A stretch of DNA of 64,000 nucleotides from JAXDAY01 sp034679345 (GTDB lineage Bacteria > Eisenbacteria > RBG-16-71-46 > CAIMUX01 > VGJL01), in NCBI GenBank assembly GCA_034679345.1, contig JAXDAY010000014.1, positions 92,029-156,028 on the forward strand, written 5' to 3'. Below the pieces are notes generated by a model that did not search any database, was not told where the DNA came from, and was given only the letters and a program-made list of their open reading frames with translations. The translations under genes were made by a program, and so were the position numbers. Shown here piece by piece: positions 26,855 through 35,617 of this stretch (positions within the stretch are counted from its first letter, which is position 1; each line of letters starts with the position of its first letter).

Positions 26855-27460
26855 ATGAGAAAGCGCGCCACCCTTCTCGAGGGGGCCTTCCTGGCGGCCG
26901 CCCTGGCCGCTCTGAGCATCGCGGCCGCGAATCCCGAGGGGGGCCCCGGGTCCATCGAGGAAATCCGCCGCTCGGCCGACGGCCTCATCGCGACCGGCTC
27001 CCGCGCTCCCGATTTCGCCCTTCCGGACCAAGCCGGCGAGACGATCCGCCTGGCCGAGCTGCGCGGCGCTCCGCTGGTGCTCTACTTCTACCCGATGGAT
27101 GACACTCCCGGCTGCACCAAGGAGGCCTGCGCCTTCCGAGACGAGAAGGCTGCCTACGACAGCCTGCGCGTGCGGGTCGTGGGAGTCTCCACCGACGATC
27201 CCAGGTCGCACCGCGCCTTCGCCGACAAGCACGGCCTCACCTTCCCGCTCTTGGCCGACTCCTCCGGGGAGGTGTCCCGCCTCTATGGATGCGCCGTCGA
27301 GGTCGATCGCGCCGGTGGGAAGCGCTGGATCGCCCGGCGCGTCACCTACCTGATCGACGCGGAGGGAACGGTCTTGCGGGTCTGGCCCAGGGTGGACCCC
27401 GCCGGCCATGCGGGAGAGATCCTGGCTGCGCTGAGCGATTCGATTCTCATTTCTCGCTAG
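26855..27460 (+). CDS. bcp: Exported thiol peroxidase, Bcp/PrxQ family
   Basis: Reduces hydroperoxides through a peroxidatic cysteine. The 201-residue product has a signal peptide (hydrophobic about 8-25, AAA before NPEGG), so it is probably periplasmic, unlike cytosolic Bcp. The thioredoxin-fold core has GSRAPDFALPDQAG, YFYPMDDTPGCTKEAC (peroxidatic Cys87, resolving Cys92, the PrxQ spacing) and VVGVSTDDPRSHRAFADKHG. ATG 26855 has GAGGAGG 4 nt upstream; an upstream in-frame ATG lacks one. Divergent from the pyr operon and overlapping recO by 4 nt tail to tail. Confidence 0.9.
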   Translation: MRKRATLLEGAFLAAALAALSIAAANPEGGPGSIEEIRRSADGLIATGSRAPDFALPDQAGETIRLAELRGAPLVLYFYPMDDTPGCTKEACAFRDEKAAYDSLRVRVVGVSTDDPRSHRAFADKHGLTFPLLADSSGEVSRLYGCAVEVDRAGGKRWIARRVTYLIDAEGTVLRVWPRVDPAGHAGEILAALSDSILISR

Positions 27461-28233
27461 CCCGATCGCCCGGCGCCGTCCGCCGCCATCTGTGGATCCA
27501 CCGTCTCGATCGCCCGCAGGGAGCGCATCCCGCGGTAGCGATCGATGTGATAGAGCAGGAAGGAATCGACAAGCCTGGAGAGCTGGGCGCTGGCCCTTCG
27601 ATCCGGACTGCGCGGCAGAGCCCCCGAGAGGATCGATCGGGCGAGGGCCACCGTCGCCGGGGCAGCCGGCAGCGCGGGCTCCGAGCCTCCCCCACAGGCG
27701 GCGCAGAGAAGTCCGCCGGCCGCGGCGTCGAATCGATCGACCTCCGCCCGGCCGCACGCGAGACATCCGCCGAGGCGCGGCGCGTATCCCAGCAGGCCCG
27801 CGGCCCGGAGCTGGAAGGCGCGCAGAATATAGTCGAGTCGCCCCTGCGGGGATTGCTCCATGAGCGTCAGCGCGCGAACGGCGAGATCGTAGATCCGCGG
27901 CACCGGCTCCTCGTCCTCGAGGGATCGATCGAGGAACTCGACCAGGGCGCAGGCGTGGGCGAATCGGCGCACCGAGCCTTGCAGGCCCCGGATCTCACGC
28001 TCGAGGAACCCCTCTGAGAGGAACTGCAGATCGCGGCCGGGGCGGTAGTAGAGAACCAGGGAGGAGACGCTCAGGATCTCGAGCGCGGCGCCATAGCGGC
28101 TCCTGGGATCGCGACATCCCTTTGCGACGGCGCTGCAGCGTCCCATCGTCCGTCCGAGAAAAGTGACGACGCGACTCGTGTCCCCCATCCGGAGGTTTCT
28201 CAGGATCAGGGCCTCGTCGCGGCGAAGCGCCAT
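27457..28233 (-). CDS. recO: DNA repair protein RecO
   Basis: RecFOR-pathway mediator that loads RecA onto SSB-coated DNA. The 258-residue product has the N-terminal OB fold (EALILRNLRMGDTSRVVTFL, GRCSAVAKGCRDPRSRYGAAL), a helical domain and a zinc-finger (CLACG ... CAACG). ATG 28233 begins just before the OB fold; longer reading upstream has no family similarity. Confidence 0.92.
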   Translation of the reverse strand: MALRRDEALILRNLRMGDTSRVVTFLGRTMGRCSAVAKGCRDPRSRYGAALEILSVSSLVLYYRPGRDLQFLSEGFLEREIRGLQGSVRRFAHACALVEFLDRSLEDEEPVPRIYDLAVRALTLMEQSPQGRLDYILRAFQLRAAGLLGYAPRLGGCLACGRAEVDRFDAAAGGLLCAACGGGSEPALPAAPATVALARSILSGALPRSPDRRASAQLSRLVDSFLLYHIDRYRGMRSLRAIETVDPQMAADGAGRSG

Positions 28234-28408
28234 GGGTCTAGCTCCCCGCTCGCCCCGGATTCCCCGGGGCAAGCGGCCGCCGCGACGTGCTAATCTCCAC
28301 CTGCTCTCCGCCGCCGGCCGCGACGACCCGGAAAGCGACTCCGACGAGTCCCGAGATCCGGTCCATGGGGAGAGAATACACCGGCCGCGAGGCCCGAGGA
28401 GGATGGGC

Positions 28409-29491
28409 ATGATCGTCGTCCTGCGCAAAGGTGCGACCGAGGAGCAGCTTGCCGAGGTGGTCCGGCGAATCGAGTCCCATGGCTGTCGTCCGCACGTCAG
28501 CCATGGCGCCGAGGAGACGATCATCGGCCTGATCGGCGACACCAAGCGCGTCGAGGAGAGCCTGTTCACCGAGCTCGCCTGGGTCGAGCGCGCCGTGCGG
28601 ATCTCGCGCCCCTACAAGCTGGTCGGCAGGGAGCATCAGCCGAAGCCCCGGAAGATCGCCGTGGGGGGGCTCTCGATCGGCGACGGAAGCGTCGTGATCA
28701 TGGCGGGCCCTTGCTCCGTGGAACGAAGCGACTCGTTCCTGCCCCTCGCGGAAGCCTGCTGGAAGGCGGGCGCCCAGATCTTGAGGGGCGGCGCCTACAA
28801 GCCGCGCACCTCGCCCTATTCGTTCCAGGGCCTCGGCCGCGAGGGGATCCGCAATCTGGTGGAGGCCCGCAGGCGCACTGGCCTGCCGATCGTCACCGAG
28901 GCGACGGGAAACCACCACCACATGGCCCCCGACGGCACGCTGGAAGAGCGCACGGTGCTCGAGGAGGTCGTGGAGAGCGCGGACATTCTCCAGATCGGCA
29001 CGCGGAACATGAAGTCCTATGGCTTCCTCGAGGAGGCGGCGCGCCGGACGGCGGAACGAGGCGTTCCGATTCTCTTGAAGCGAGGGGAGTCGGCCACGCT
29101 CGAGGAGTTCCTCCTGGCGGCGGAGTACATCGTGTACAACGGAAACCCCGATGTGATCCTCTGCCTGCGGGGCCTGCGCGCTACCGAATCGACGCGCTTC
29201 CTGCGCTACTCCCCCGACATCGGGGCGATCCCCGTGCTCAAGCACGAGACCCATCTGCCGATCGTTTTCGATCCCTCTCACGCGACGGGCGACCGGCGCT
29301 ATGTCCGCGCGGTGGCGCTCGCCGCCGTCGCGGCCGGAGCCGATGGGCTCATCATCGAGACCCACCAAGACCCGAGCAAGGCCTGGAGCGATGGCCAGGA
29401 GTGCGTGACGCCCGCGGAGCTTGCGGAGATCGTCGAGGAGACGCGCAGGATCGAGGCGGCGCGCTCCACCGCGGTCGTTCGTCCCCTCTAG
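28409..29491 (+). CDS. aroF: 3-deoxy-7-phosphoheptulonate (DAHP) synthase, type I-beta
   Basis: First step of the shikimate pathway: condenses phosphoenolpyruvate and erythrose 4-phosphate. The 360-residue product has a ferredoxin-like N-terminal regulatory domain (about 1-70, IVVLRKGATEEQL), then the barrel: VVIMAGPCSVER, ILRGGAYKPRTSPYSFQGLG, ILLKRGESATLEEF, VFDPSHATGDR and a C-terminal THQDPSKAWSDG. This is the Thermotoga-like architecture, whose N-domain confers tyrosine feedback. ATG 28409 is 6 nt from GAGGAGG; an ATG 6 nt earlier is too close to that site. Confidence 0.95.
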   Translation: MIVVLRKGATEEQLAEVVRRIESHGCRPHVSHGAEETIIGLIGDTKRVEESLFTELAWVERAVRISRPYKLVGREHQPKPRKIAVGGLSIGDGSVVIMAGPCSVERSDSFLPLAEACWKAGAQILRGGAYKPRTSPYSFQGLGREGIRNLVEARRRTGLPIVTEATGNHHHMAPDGTLEERTVLEEVVESADILQIGTRNMKSYGFLEEAARRTAERGVPILLKRGESATLEEFLLAAEYIVYNGNPDVILCLRGLRATESTRFLRYSPDIGAIPVLKHETHLPIVFDPSHATGDRRYVRAVALAAVAAGADGLIIETHQDPSKAWSDGQECVTPAELAEIVEETRRIEAARSTAVVRPL

Positions 29492-29509
29492 AGAGTTTCC
29501 CGATCGATC

Positions 29510-29528
29510 CGCCCGCCGGCGGCGGGCG
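29510..29528. terminator. GC-rich hairpin between convergent genes
   Basis: CGCCCGCC-GGC-GGCGGGCG is a perfect 8-bp stem with a 3-nt loop in the 39-bp gap between the aroF stop and the stop of the opposing lipoprotein gene. No T-run follows, so it is a bidirectional terminator candidate only by position. Confidence 0.45.
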
Positions 29529-29530
29529 CG

Positions 29531-31039
29531 CTACTCCGCGGCGGGGGCCTGAAAGGCTGCGTCGCGCCCGCCTACCGGATCCCACACAGCAATCGACCGG
29601 CTCAGGCGGTTGCCCGCCTTCTCGTAGCTCCCGCCGACGACGAGCGCACCCCCGACGACGGCCAACGCGCGGCAGTTCGGGGAATCGCCGCCGTCGATCC
29701 CGGATCCCAAGCGCTGGCAACCCTCCGAGTCGAAGCCGACGATGTGGCTCACCTCGCAGCGCCCCGTCCGGTCGAAGCGGCCGCCGGCGATCAGAGATCC
29801 GCGGAACTCCGCGAGCGCGTAGACCGCCGGCTCCGCCACGGCTCCGGTCTGGATTCGATCATCCATGGCGGACCAGGCGATGCCGTCCCATCGCGCGAGA
29901 TACGGCGCGTCGACGAGACCGATCTCGGTGAAGCTCCCGCCCGCGTAGAGGTGCCCGGCGTGGAAGGCGAGCGTGAAGACCGCGCCTCCGGCCACCGCGC
30001 GCCCGGAGCCGAGGGATCGCCAGCGACCGCCGTCCCAGTGCGCGACATAGACCGCCGAGTCGCCCCCCGCGTGGGTGAAGAAGCCTCCCGCATAGAGGTC
30101 CTGGCCATCCACCACGATCGACTGCACCCAGTCGTCCATGCCCGATCCCATGGCGACCCACCGCCCGTCCTCGAGCATGCCGATCCCGGGCATTGGGAGA
30201 TCCCCGCCGTTCGCGAAGCCTCCGCCGACGACGAGGTTGCCGCGATAGGAAGCGAGGCAGGTCACCGGCCCGTCCAGATCATCCGCCGCCCTGGACCAGG
30301 AGGTACCGTTCCACATCGCGAGTCCGCCGGCGTCGATGCCGTCCATGCGCGTGAAGTCGCCTCCCGCATAGAGGATTCCATCGTGCGTCCGCAGAGTGCG
30401 GATCGCGCCGTTCGCTCCCGCGCCCATCGGCGCCCAGCCGACGCCATCCCAGCGCGCGATGTTCGAAACTCGCGTCCCTCCCGCATCGACGAAGCGGCCG
30501 CCGACGACGAGCGCCTCCGCGTAGTCGGCGGCCGCCAGGACCGTGCCGTCGATCCCCTCGCCGTGCGGGAACGGCTCGTACCCCCCCTGCCATCCCAGGT
30601 CGTCGGGTCCCAGGGTCGTGGCCGTGGCGACGTTGGAGATGCCCGAGGCATTCCGTTCCTCGTCTGAGACGCGGATCCGCAGGTAATAGGTCTGGTGGAG
30701 CTGCAGCCCAAGGATCTGCATCGATTCGCTCGTTCCCGGGGCCGCCGGGGGCGGCTCGCCCGTAATCTGGGTCATCGACTCCCACCGCGTCCCGGGATCG
30801 GTCGCATGGCGGATGTCGTAGAGCGAGGCAGTGCCCTCGACTCCGTCGTCCCCGACCGCGGTCCAGAAGAGCCTGATCGATTGCGTGCCGGTCGGGGACG
30901 CGACGAGATCGGTCACAACGCCGGGGGGGGTCGTGTCGGAGACCTCGATCGTCCCTCCCCCGCCGTCGCCGCAGCCCGGGCCCATCGCGAGCATTCCGGC
31001 GAGGACCATCCAGAGCGCCAGGCTCGTGGAGCGTTTCAT
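29531..31039 (-). CDS. Secreted lipoprotein: fibronectin type III domain plus seven-repeat beta-propeller
   Basis: The 502-residue product has a lipoprotein signal (MGPGCGD, lipid Cys about 23), a FnIII domain at about 40-135 (PPGVVTDLVASPTGTQSIRL, TYYLRIRVSDEERNASG), then seven repeats of about 50 residues. Each repeat carries a GG-x-F core and a W-D/N-G end: LVVGGRF, LYAGGDF, LVVGGGF, LYAGGFF, LYAGGSF, LIAGGRF and LVVGGSY. Seven copies fit one seven-bladed propeller. No catalytic site is evident; it is probably a surface binding protein. ATG 31039 has GAGGAGG 6 nt upstream. Confidence 0.82.
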   Translation of the reverse strand: MKRSTSLALWMVLAGMLAMGPGCGDGGGGTIEVSDTTPPGVVTDLVASPTGTQSIRLFWTAVGDDGVEGTASLYDIRHATDPGTRWESMTQITGEPPPAAPGTSESMQILGLQLHQTYYLRIRVSDEERNASGISNVATATTLGPDDLGWQGGYEPFPHGEGIDGTVLAAADYAEALVVGGRFVDAGGTRVSNIARWDGVGWAPMGAGANGAIRTLRTHDGILYAGGDFTRMDGIDAGGLAMWNGTSWSRAADDLDGPVTCLASYRGNLVVGGGFANGGDLPMPGIGMLEDGRWVAMGSGMDDWVQSIVVDGQDLYAGGFFTHAGGDSAVYVAHWDGGRWRSLGSGRAVAGGAVFTLAFHAGHLYAGGSFTEIGLVDAPYLARWDGIAWSAMDDRIQTGAVAEPAVYALAEFRGSLIAGGRFDRTGRCEVSHIVGFDSEGCQRLGSGIDGGDSPNCRALAVVGGALVVGGSYEKAGNRLSRSIAVWDPVGGRDAAFQAPAAE

Positions 31040-31085
31040 GAACCGCCTCCTCTCGGTCGAATCATCCGCCTCGACGGGCCATGGC

Positions 31086-32210
31086 TCAAGGAGCGGGCGG
31101 GGTCCGCCGCCGAAGCTTCGGCGGCGTCCGGAACAGGACCTGGAGCGCGCGCACCCTCCGGGTATCGACGGAGGCCACCTCGATCGAGAGATCCCCCAGG
31201 TCGACGACATCGCCGACGTGCGGCACCCGCGCGGTCCGGCTGAGGACCAGCCCCGCGAGCGTCTCATAATCCCCGCTCGGCAGGGCCATGCCGAAGATCC
31301 CCTGAAACTCGTCAAGGCGCAGGGCTCCATCGACATGGAAAGTGCCGTCAGCGTTTCGGCGCACGCGGACGGGCACATTCTCGTGCTCGCCGGAGAGATC
31401 CCCGACGAGCAGCTCGAGCAGGTCCTCGAGCGTGACGATGCCCGCGACGGCGCCAAACTCATCCAGAACCGCGGCCGTGTCGAACCGATCGCGCCGCATC
31501 CACTCGACCAGATCATCACAACCGATGGTCTCGGGCACGAGAACCGCCGGGCGCGCCATCTGCTGTGCCGTCCGGTCGCGCACGCGGGGCTCAGTGAACA
31601 GGTCGATCAGCTCGAGCATCCCGGTCACGGCGGCGTAATCCCCCTCGATCACGGGGTAGCGGGAGTGGGGACGGCTCTGCACGACATCGAGGATCTCATC
31701 GAAGGTCGCCTCGGCGCGAAGCCACGCCATGCCGCTTCGGGGAATCACGACCCGTTCCACGGTGGTGTGCGTGAGCTCGACTACCTGCGCCAAAGCCTCC
31801 TCCTGCGATCCGGGCGCGGGTCCATCGACGCTCCTGGGGCCTGTGACGAGCGACACGACCCAATCGATCAGCAGCGCCGCGCCGTCCATCGGGGCCAGCA
31901 GCGGAAGGACGAGCCGGACGAGCGGGTGCGATCGGCGCGCGAGCCATTGCCCGACCCAGCGCAGGAAGGGAATCGGGAGGAGGAACGCGAGAAGCCAGGC
32001 CGACCGGAGTGAGGTCGCGGCAGCCAGGGAGGCGGCGCCGGCAAGGAGCAGCGAGATGTGAACGATCAGAGGCCGGTGGATCGACCGGATCGCCGCGGCC
32101 TCGGGGGTGGCGCCCAGGCGACGCGGCACCCGAATCGGTTCGCGCGCGGTGACCGACGCGAGGAAGACCGTTGTCAGCGCGACGATCTGCAGGAGGATCC
32201 AGGCGATCAT
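31086..32210 (-). CDS. CorC/HlyC-type membrane CBS-domain protein with transporter-associated C-terminus
   Basis: The 374-residue product has an N-terminal hydrophobic domain with about three to four helices (1-130, DUF21-like but divergent), then tandem CBS motifs (VERVVIPRSGMAWLRAEATF, TAAVLDEFGAVAGIVTLEDL). A CorC/HlyC domain ends it (DGTFHVDGALRLDEFQGIFG, SGDYETLAGLVLS). This family is linked to magnesium/cobalt efflux. It overlaps the shorter CBS gene upstream by 4 nt; both follow ybeY, the standard corC position. Confidence 0.85.
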   Translation of the reverse strand: MIAWILLQIVALTTVFLASVTAREPIRVPRRLGATPEAAAIRSIHRPLIVHISLLLAGAASLAAATSLRSAWLLAFLLPIPFLRWVGQWLARRSHPLVRLVLPLLAPMDGAALLIDWVVSLVTGPRSVDGPAPGSQEEALAQVVELTHTTVERVVIPRSGMAWLRAEATFDEILDVVQSRPHSRYPVIEGDYAAVTGMLELIDLFTEPRVRDRTAQQMARPAVLVPETIGCDDLVEWMRRDRFDTAAVLDEFGAVAGIVTLEDLLELLVGDLSGEHENVPVRVRRNADGTFHVDGALRLDEFQGIFGMALPSGDYETLAGLVLSRTARVPHVGDVVDLGDLSIEVASVDTRRVRALQVLFRTPPKLRRRTPPAP

Positions 32211-32986
32211 CCTGGATTCTCCCCACTGCCGGTCAGGTGCCGGAAGAGGTCGCGGCGCGTGACGAGCCCGACCGTCCTGCCGAAGGGATCGACAACGATG
32301 GCGAGATGCGCGCGCGCCGAGCGGAAGAGCTCCAAGAGGTCCGAGGCGTTCGAGTCGCGTGATATGAAGAGCGGTCTTCGCATGAGTCCCTTGAGCGCAG
32401 GAACCTTTCCGGGTTGACGGAGAAGCGGGGTGAGGTCCTTCGCGTGAACGACGCCCATGACCCGATCGAGGGAGCCGTCGGTCATCGGAATCCGCATCCG
32501 ACCGCTCGAGTGAACCTTCGCCAGCGCCCCTGCCACCCCTTCGCTGCAGTCGGCCGCCACGATGCGCTCGCGGGGGGTGAGGATCGACTCGACGCGCATC
32601 TCCCGCATCTCCATGAGCCGGCGCAGCAGTCCCTCCGCCTCTCGCGTCAATCCGTCCGGACCTTCACCCGTCTCGCCCGCGGCGTCTCCCGCGCCGGGGG
32701 CCACGCCATCTTTCGCGATCTCGCCACTGCTGCGCGCCCGCGCGATCCAGAAGACGCCGATCCAGACGGCGCCGGCCAGCAGAGCGCCGATGACGATCCA
32801 TCTCTCCGCAGAGCCCGCGAGCAGATAGAGACCTGCGATCAGCGCGGCGAGCGCCGCCCAGTGGGCCAGAAGATCGACCGCGCCGGAGCGACGGAGGCGG
32901 CCGCGTCCCGCCCCGCTCGCGCCGAATGCGAGCGGCGGGAGGAGCAGCGCGAGGGCGATCGCCGCCCAGCCGATGGAGTGGATCAT
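32207..32986 (-). CDS. Short CBS-domain membrane protein, CorC-like without the C-terminal domain
   Basis: The 259-residue product has three hydrophobic helices in the first 85 residues, a charged linker, and CBS motifs: MRVESILTPRERIVAADCSE, RIPMTDGSLDRVMGVVHAKDL, HLAIVVDPFGRTVGLVTRRDL. It stops where the CorC/HlyC domain would begin. ATG 32986 forms an ATGA overlap with ybeY. It looks like a reduced sister of the next gene; the two may form a heteromer. Confidence 0.82.
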   Translation of the reverse strand: MIHSIGWAAIALALLLPPLAFGASGAGRGRLRRSGAVDLLAHWAALAALIAGLYLLAGSAERWIVIGALLAGAVWIGVFWIARARSSGEIAKDGVAPGAGDAAGETGEGPDGLTREAEGLLRRLMEMREMRVESILTPRERIVAADCSEGVAGALAKVHSSGRMRIPMTDGSLDRVMGVVHAKDLTPLLRQPGKVPALKGLMRRPLFISRDSNASDLLELFRSARAHLAIVVDPFGRTVGLVTRRDLFRHLTGSGENPG

Positions 32987-33441
32987 CCCACGACCCGCAG
33001 TCCGCTGCGCCTGTACCAGCGCATGTGGAGATCCTCCTTGCGCCGCATCGCCGCCATCTCCTTCCGCCCTCGATGGTCGTGTCCGAGCAGATGCAGAGTC
33101 CCGTGGATCAGCATGCGTGCCACCTCGGCGTGGAGATCGATACCCCGCTGAGAGGCGGAGCGACGGCAAACCTCGATGCAGATGATGAGATCGCCCAGCG
33201 GAGTCGCCGTTGGCGGCGCGCCCGGGGCAGGATCTCCCATGGGGAAGGAGAGGACATCGGTCGGGCCCGCGAGGCCCATGCACCGCTCGTGCAGCGCCGC
33301 CATTCTCCGAGTCCCAACGAAGCCGACGTCGATCGGACGCGCCTCGCCCTCGACGTCGAGGATCCGATCCAGCAGGAGTCGGATGTCACGACTGCGGGTA
33401 GCTGTTCCTCGAAGGCGGTTCGCGATCCCGTGGGGACGCAT
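32983..33441 (-). CDS. ybeY: Endoribonuclease YbeY (16S rRNA 3'-end maturation)
   Basis: Zinc-dependent RNase acting in 16S rRNA maturation and ribosome quality control. The 152-residue product has the metal motif MLIHGTLHLLGHDH near the C-terminus plus GFVGTRRMAALHERCMG and TDVLSFPMGD. Start ATG 33441 gives the usual length but overlaps pgpH by 56 nt; the longer frame upstream is out of family. Canonical phoH-pgpH-ybeY order. Confidence 0.92.
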   Translation of the reverse strand: MRPHGIANRLRGTATRSRDIRLLLDRILDVEGEARPIDVGFVGTRRMAALHERCMGLAGPTDVLSFPMGDPAPGAPPTATPLGDLIICIEVCRRSASQRGIDLHAEVARMLIHGTLHLLGHDHRGRKEMAAMRRKEDLHMRWYRRSGLRVVG

Positions 33442-35617
33442 CGCGTTTCGGCTCCTCCTCCGGAGCCTGGAAGGCGCTCCGGGCGTGGAAGAAGGCGGAG
33501 AGCACCGGGACGAAAGCATCGCGGATGTGCGCAAGATCCGAAAGGGTGAGATTGCTGTCTTCAAGGTCCCCTTCGGAGACGCGCGTCTCGAGAACCTTCA
33601 CGACGGCGCCCTTCACGCGGCTGGGCGATGGATCGTCGAGGGCCCGCGCCGCGGCATCGACCTGATCGGCAAGCATGACAAGCGCCGATTCCCGAGTTTG
33701 TGGGCGCGGTCCCGGATAACGGAACTCCTGCTCTTGAGCTGCCGCATCCTGGCGACGCGCCTTGTGCCAGAAGAAGATCATGAGGGAGTGGCCATGGTGC
33801 TCGCGAATTCCCTGGACGACGATATCAGGCACGCGCTCCCGGATTGCGAGGGCGACCCCTTCCCGCACGTGCGACTCCAGGATGAGGCGGCTCATCGAGG
33901 GGGAGAGGCGGTCGTGGGGATTGCGCCGGCCGGGAGGAATATTCTCGATGAAGTATCCCGGCTTCCCCACCTTGCCGATGTCGTGGTAGTAGCCGATCAC
34001 CCGGGCCAGCAGGGGATTCCCGCCGCAGGCGCGCGCCGCCGTCTCCGCCAGTGTGCCGACCATGAGAGAGTGGTGATACGTTCCGGGGGCCTCGACCATG
34101 AGCCGGCGCAGCAGCGGGCGGTTCAGATCCGAGAGCTCGAGCAGCGTGATGTCGGAGCACTTGCGGAATGCATGCTCGGCCATCGGGACCAGGAAGATCG
34201 CGAGGCCCGCGGTGAGAACGGGGTTCGCGACGCCGGCGATCCCGTCACGCAGCAGGTCGGGGAAGGACTGCGCGTGGATGAGCGCCAGGGCGACCAGCGT
34301 CAGCAGGTGAACCGCGGGCACGAAGAGGACGAGACGGTAGAACTGCCGCCGGTGGTGGAGACCGCGTACGCAGAAGACCGCCACGACCCCGCCGATGCCC
34401 AGCACCGCCATCGTCGGGGCCGAGAGATCGGCGATCAGACCCACCAGGCCGGTCAGCCCCAAACCCACCACCAGAGCGAGCCGCTCGTCGAAGAGCATCG
34501 TGATGAGGATCGGCGCCGCCGAGACGGGGACCATGAGGGCGGGAAGATCGAGCCGATGGAGGAAGAAGCCGGATAGCGCCATCACGAGCGCGGCGATCAG
34601 CGAGAGAAGCGTCAGATCCCCGAGGCTTCGGTGCAGGTCGGGCCGCAGGAAACGGATATAGAGCCCGAACGATCCGATGGCGAGCAGCAGGAGCGCGAGC
34701 CGGCCGGCCCACCCGCCGATCCGCACCCAGAGAGTCCCGATCTCGCGGCGGGATCTCCAGTGGTCGTAGCTCTCCAGCTTGCGCAGGATCTCCGGCGTGA
34801 CGCGTTCACCCGCGATGACGACCCTCTCGCCGGGCAGCACGCGCATGGCGACCGGGTCGACTCCTTCCCGGGCGGCGAAGCGCAGCTCCTCGGTTCCCTC
34901 AGGGTCATGGATCAGATTCGGCTTGGAGAAGCGGGCGACCAGCTCCTCCAGGGCGACCGGATCGAGTCCCCGCGCGAGCGCGCGGTTGCGGGCGCTCTCC
35001 CGCAGCCCCGCAGGAGTCTGCACTTGCCCGGCGTCGATCCTGCGGAAGCCTTGCGGATCGCGGATCTGCACTTCCGGGGCGTCGCGCAGAAGTGGTTCCG
35101 CCTCCGATTCGGTGAGGCCCCTCTCGAACGCGTCCTCCAGGAGCGACTCGGCCTGCTCGAAGGTGGGTCCCGGGTCCTTCGCCAGCATCAGCCAGACCAG
35201 CAGCGCCTGGGACAGCTCCATTTCCGGATCGGCGGCCCGCTGTCGCGATCCTCCCCGGATGTGGGAGACCATCTGCCGGAACTCCCCGAACTCCCCGAAG
35301 GTGCGCGAGGCGGCCGAGTCGTCTCGGAAAAAGACGATCGGGCTGGCGGCGGCGGTCCGCTCCCGTTCCGCCTCGAGGACGGCGCGCTCCTTGAGCACCG
35401 GGAACTCGAACTCGGCGATCACCGTGCGCGGCGCCCGGTCGCCCGAGCGCAGCTTCAGCGATCCGCGTCCGTAGGAGGGCGGAAAGAGCGCGATCCCGGC
35501 GGCCAGCACGGGAAGCAGGATCAGAAGCCTTGCCAGGACCGGTCGGGACGCGATCCACGCGTGGATCCGCCGCAGCCGTCCCGGCAGACCCGCCGGGCTC
35601 GACGGAGAAGCGCTCAT
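33386..35617 (-). CDS. pgpH: 7TM-HD family phosphohydrolase (PgpH type, probable c-di-AMP phosphodiesterase)
   Basis: The 743-residue product has one N-terminal membrane helix, an extracytoplasmic 7TMR-HDED region (about 60-300), seven membrane helices (about 300-490), and a cytoplasmic HD domain: GTYHHSLMVGTLAETAARA, GYYHDIGKVGKPGYFIEN, ILESHVREGVALA and REHHGHSLMIFF. The HD metal ligands are intact. PgpH proteins hydrolyse c-di-AMP, so this organism may use that messenger. It overlaps phoH by 4 nt. Confidence 0.92.
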   Translation of the reverse strand: MSASPSSPAGLPGRLRRIHAWIASRPVLARLLILLPVLAAGIALFPPSYGRGSLKLRSGDRAPRTVIAEFEFPVLKERAVLEAERERTAAASPIVFFRDDSAASRTFGEFGEFRQMVSHIRGGSRQRAADPEMELSQALLVWLMLAKDPGPTFEQAESLLEDAFERGLTESEAEPLLRDAPEVQIRDPQGFRRIDAGQVQTPAGLRESARNRALARGLDPVALEELVARFSKPNLIHDPEGTEELRFAAREGVDPVAMRVLPGERVVIAGERVTPEILRKLESYDHWRSRREIGTLWVRIGGWAGRLALLLLAIGSFGLYIRFLRPDLHRSLGDLTLLSLIAALVMALSGFFLHRLDLPALMVPVSAAPILITMLFDERLALVVGLGLTGLVGLIADLSAPTMAVLGIGGVVAVFCVRGLHHRRQFYRLVLFVPAVHLLTLVALALIHAQSFPDLLRDGIAGVANPVLTAGLAIFLVPMAEHAFRKCSDITLLELSDLNRPLLRRLMVEAPGTYHHSLMVGTLAETAARACGGNPLLARVIGYYHDIGKVGKPGYFIENIPPGRRNPHDRLSPSMSRLILESHVREGVALAIRERVPDIVVQGIREHHGHSLMIFFWHKARRQDAAAQEQEFRYPGPRPQTRESALVMLADQVDAAARALDDPSPSRVKGAVVKVLETRVSEGDLEDSNLTLSDLAHIRDAFVPVLSAFFHARSAFQAPEEEPKRDASPRDREPPSRNSYPQS

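Noticed and set aside
28252..28270. GCCCCGG-ATTCC-CCGGGGC repeat between recO and the DAHP synthase gene
   Set aside because: It lies in a divergent promoter region, has no T-run, and no known operator matches; left as unexplained.
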